Assembly: GCA_015680685.1 (NCBI GenBank)
Contig: MNCI01001960.1
Coordinates: 145,323-209,322, forward strand
Source: Gnetum montanum
Lineage: Eukaryota; Streptophyta; Gnetopsida; Gnetales; Gnetaceae
DNA: 64,000 nucleotides
Direction of reading: 5' to 3'
Part shown: positions 62,340 to 64,000 of the stretch, one piece after another
Numbering within the stretch: position 1 is the stretch's first letter
How the letters are laid out: every line of letters starts with the position of its first letter
Notes under the pieces: model-generated
What the model saw: the letters and a program-made list of their open reading frames with translations, nothing else
Database searches by the model: none
What the model was told of the DNA's origin: nothing
Program-made: the position numbers and the translations under genes

Positions 62340-62580
62340 GAAACCAGTACGCTGAGTAGGAGCCTATACGCTCACACCGAATTCTTGAGCCTCTACGCTC
62401 CTATGTTTACGCTGGGGTTTGAGGTTTATGCTTGCGCTTAGTGTTTACACTTATGCTCAAGGTTTACGCTTGCACTTATTATTTACACTTACGCTCAAGG
62501 TTTACGCTTACGCTCAGGGTTTACGCTTACACTCACTGTTTACACTTATGCTCGATGTTTATGCTTACTTCAAATTCACA
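62340..62580 (-). repeat. Tandem tttacgctt/acgctcagg repeat upstream of the element D antisense gene
   Basis: Direct repeats of 12-18 bases (ggtttacgcttacgctcag) on the plus strand, upstream of the antisense start. A TATA-like ctatatat (62605-62612) lies beyond it, about 270-330 bases before the possible start codons. Confidence 0.6.
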
Positions 62581-62604
62581 ATACTCACAAAAGTCACCCT
62601 TGCG

Positions 62605-62612
62605 CTATATAT
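62605..62612 (-). promoter_or_regulatory. TATA-like box of the element D antisense gene
   Basis: The minus strand reads atatatag within cacaatatatagcgcaagg. It is farther from the start codon than in B and C; the tandem array at 62340-62580 could account for the extra distance. Confidence 0.4.
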
Positions 62613-62819
62613 TGTGCTGAGCCGCACCGTCCCCGTTGCCTTGCATTTTGTTTCTTTTTGATTTATTTATTACACATTTTAATTAAATTTGTTCAAAAAT
62701 ACAAAAAAAATTTATAAAAAACAAAACAAATTCTACCACATGTTGATTCCCTTGTAAAGAAACTTCAGAAGTCTACATTCAACATTTTGGCGTAGAGTCT
62801 CTTGTGCAAATTTTACGGT

Positions 62820-62960
62820 GAACATCCAGCCTGGTATGACCTTAAACTGCCATGACGGCCTAGTAAGGCCTTAAACTACCACAAACTACCCCACATGGCC
62901 CAGTAAGGCTTAAACTGTCATACTCGGACCAGTATGGCCTTAAACTTCCATCCATCCTGG
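62820..62960 (-). repeat. Hairpin-motif array upstream of the element D antisense gene
   Basis: On the minus strand, about five copies such as agtttaaggccatactggtc and agtttaaggccttactaggc. They correspond to 23730-24245 in B and the single motif at 7230 in C. Confidence 0.75.
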
Positions 62961-63060
62961 TGCGACGATAAACCACCATTGGGCATGTATACACGATTTA
63001 CATTGCCAAGGAATATGAAACAACATCTATTAGCTTATTCTGCCCTCTATTTATTGGCAG

Positions 63061-63066
63061 GAGCAA
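63061..63066 (+). promoter_or_regulatory. Splice acceptor of element D pol exon
   Basis: The acceptor ctatttattggcag ends at 63060 and the exon begins gagcaa. Homologous to the acceptor at 7098 in C. Confidence 0.55.
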
Positions 63067-63695
63067 TCCTGATGGATTGTCAATATCTATCTACACCCTT
63101 GATCATTGATGGACCATATGGAAAAATCATAAGAGAAATCGACATAAACTCTATTAGCTTAGGTACATAAATGGACGATACAATCATAGCCTCAACACAA
63201 CAAATGCTAGATAGCTACAAAGGTATGATAAAATCTCTTGACATAGAAGCCGATAGTATCACTAAAGACCCGTTGACTAAAACCCGCATTGTTATGCCTG
63301 ATGGTGAAACTAAAATATTAAAATTGAGTACACTATTGCAACCTCAACTGGCCAAAGACATAGAAGATGTGCTTTGAAACAACATGAAAGCATTCGCTTG
63401 GTCTTACACCAACATGCCCGGGTTAGATCATCGAATCATCCAACACAACATTATCCTTGATCCAAAATTGAGGCTATTAAAACAAAAGGCATGGAAGGTT
63501 AAACCTAAGGTAGCATTGGCAGTACATAATGAGATCACCAAAATTTATTAGGATGGTTTCATTCGAGCTGTTGATTACGCCGATTGGGTATCCAATATGG
63601 TCATAGTCCCGAAGAAGAATGAAAGCATTCACTTATGCATTAACTTCCGAGATCTAAACGTTGCGACCATAAAAGATAATTTTCCTCTACCTAGC
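63061..63695 (+). pseudogene. pol: Element D reverse transcriptase, N-terminal part, truncated by insertion
   Basis: The exon starts after ctctatttattggcag. It holds STPLIIDGPYGKIIREIDIN, MIKSLDIEADSITKDPL, AWSYTNMPGLDHRIIQHNII, GFIRAVDYADWVSNMVIVPK and INFRDLNVATIKDNFPLPS, where it is cut at 63695. Stops near 63168, 63375 and 63548. In C the next codons would lead to the FMDGFSGYNQI motif. Confidence 0.85.
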
Positions 63696-64000
63696 TGTTG
63701 GCGACCGTTTGGGACGCGACTGCCAACGAGTGTCCTCGAACAGGATTTAGGTGCCTGCTAGTCTCTGGCAACACCAAGGCCCAGATACCTCCAAATAACT
63801 CAGTAGTTAATGTGAGTATGTGTGTGTGCTGTTGCGGCGTGCGGTTGTGAGAAATGTAACGATTGCGTGTGTGTAAACTACAAATGACTTACTTTAAGAG
63901 ATTCAGCCAACTTTGTCAAGTACTGTGAGTTGTTGAAGGTTTCCTATTTTGTTCAACTGTCTAGTCTATGCGGTCCCTATAATACCTGCTTGTAACAAGT
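63696..64000. mobile_element. Start of a further inserted element (E)
   Basis: The RT frame breaks at ctagc and is followed by tgttggcgaccgtttggg, a TG start as in LTRs, with ttggc...gccaa as a short inverted repeat at 63699-63728. Not alignable to the other elements. Only 305 bases are visible, so type and strand are open. Confidence 0.5.

Larger units (their letters stand above)
50663..64000 (+). mobile_element. Element D: Tat/Ogre-type Ty3/gypsy retrotransposon (3' part outside window)
   Basis: Plus-strand element: LTR 50663-52170, primer site 52176-52193, leader with tandem array, gag-protease 52866-57064, intron-like gap with antisense gene 57065-63060, RT from 63061. At 63696 the RT is interrupted by another sequence (element E); the rest of D should follow beyond the window. 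The base count after ataat (50658-50662) fits a 5-base target site, which cannot be confirmed here. Confidence 0.85.

Noticed and set aside
62419-62661. Open frames in the tttacgctt repeat
   Set aside because: Same low-complexity repeat in two frames; upstream of the antisense gene and without motifs.

Overview
This window looks like repeat-rich intergenic DNA from the nuclear genome of a land plant with a large genome. The species cannot be named from it. I found no host gene. Almost all of it is LTR retrotransposons, nested up to three deep and decayed by in-frame stops and frameshifts. Exon and boundary positions were read by eye and may be off by a few bases.

Layout: A non-autonomous element (A1, + strand) starts before the window and ends at 40474. 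Its 5' LTR is split by a Ty3/gypsy element of the Tat/Ogre type (B, - strand, 261-36175, target duplication CCTCT). B is split in turn by a second Tat/Ogre-type element of another family (C, - strand, 554-17823, target duplication CACCA). After A1 come about 3 kb of AT-rich DNA with no feature (40475-43528), then a stub of an A-type LTR into which a second A element (A2, - strand, 43736 to about 48170) inserted, about 1.3 kb of unassigned DNA, and a proline/glutamine-rich gag-like remnant (49514-50662). That remnant is cut by a third Tat/Ogre-type element (D, + strand, from 50663). D is broken inside its reverse transcriptase at 63696 by what looks like a further element, E.

B, C and D share a plan: LTRs beginning TGAAACAC (sense strand), a primer site TGG(C/T)GCTAGAA, gag, an aspartic protease with VDDGA, a 5-6 kb intron-like gap, then reverse transcriptase, and in B and C RNase H and integrase. 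C shows two RNase H domains, as expected for the Tat lineage. The pol exon begins after a clear splice acceptor in C and D, as in Ogre elements.

The main discovery candidate is inside that gap. All three elements carry, on the opposite strand to gag-pol, a homologous gene of about eight exons with matching exon lengths (exon 2 is 450 bases in all three). B and C have a TATA box 135-141 bases before its start codon. Exon 2 reads as an FCP1/NIF-like HAD phosphatase domain that has lost catalytic aspartates. Exon 4 resembles plant-transposon-associated domains, exon 5 is acidic and exon 7 is charged and helical. The A elements encode a protein with a similar exon-4-like and coiled-coil layout in the sense direction. 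Around the antisense genes and in the 3' UTRs of B and C lie arrays of a short hairpin motif, AGTTTAAG followed by a 4-5 base stem and 6-base loop. The stem bases change in pairs between copies, and the motif always lies on the antisense-gene strand.
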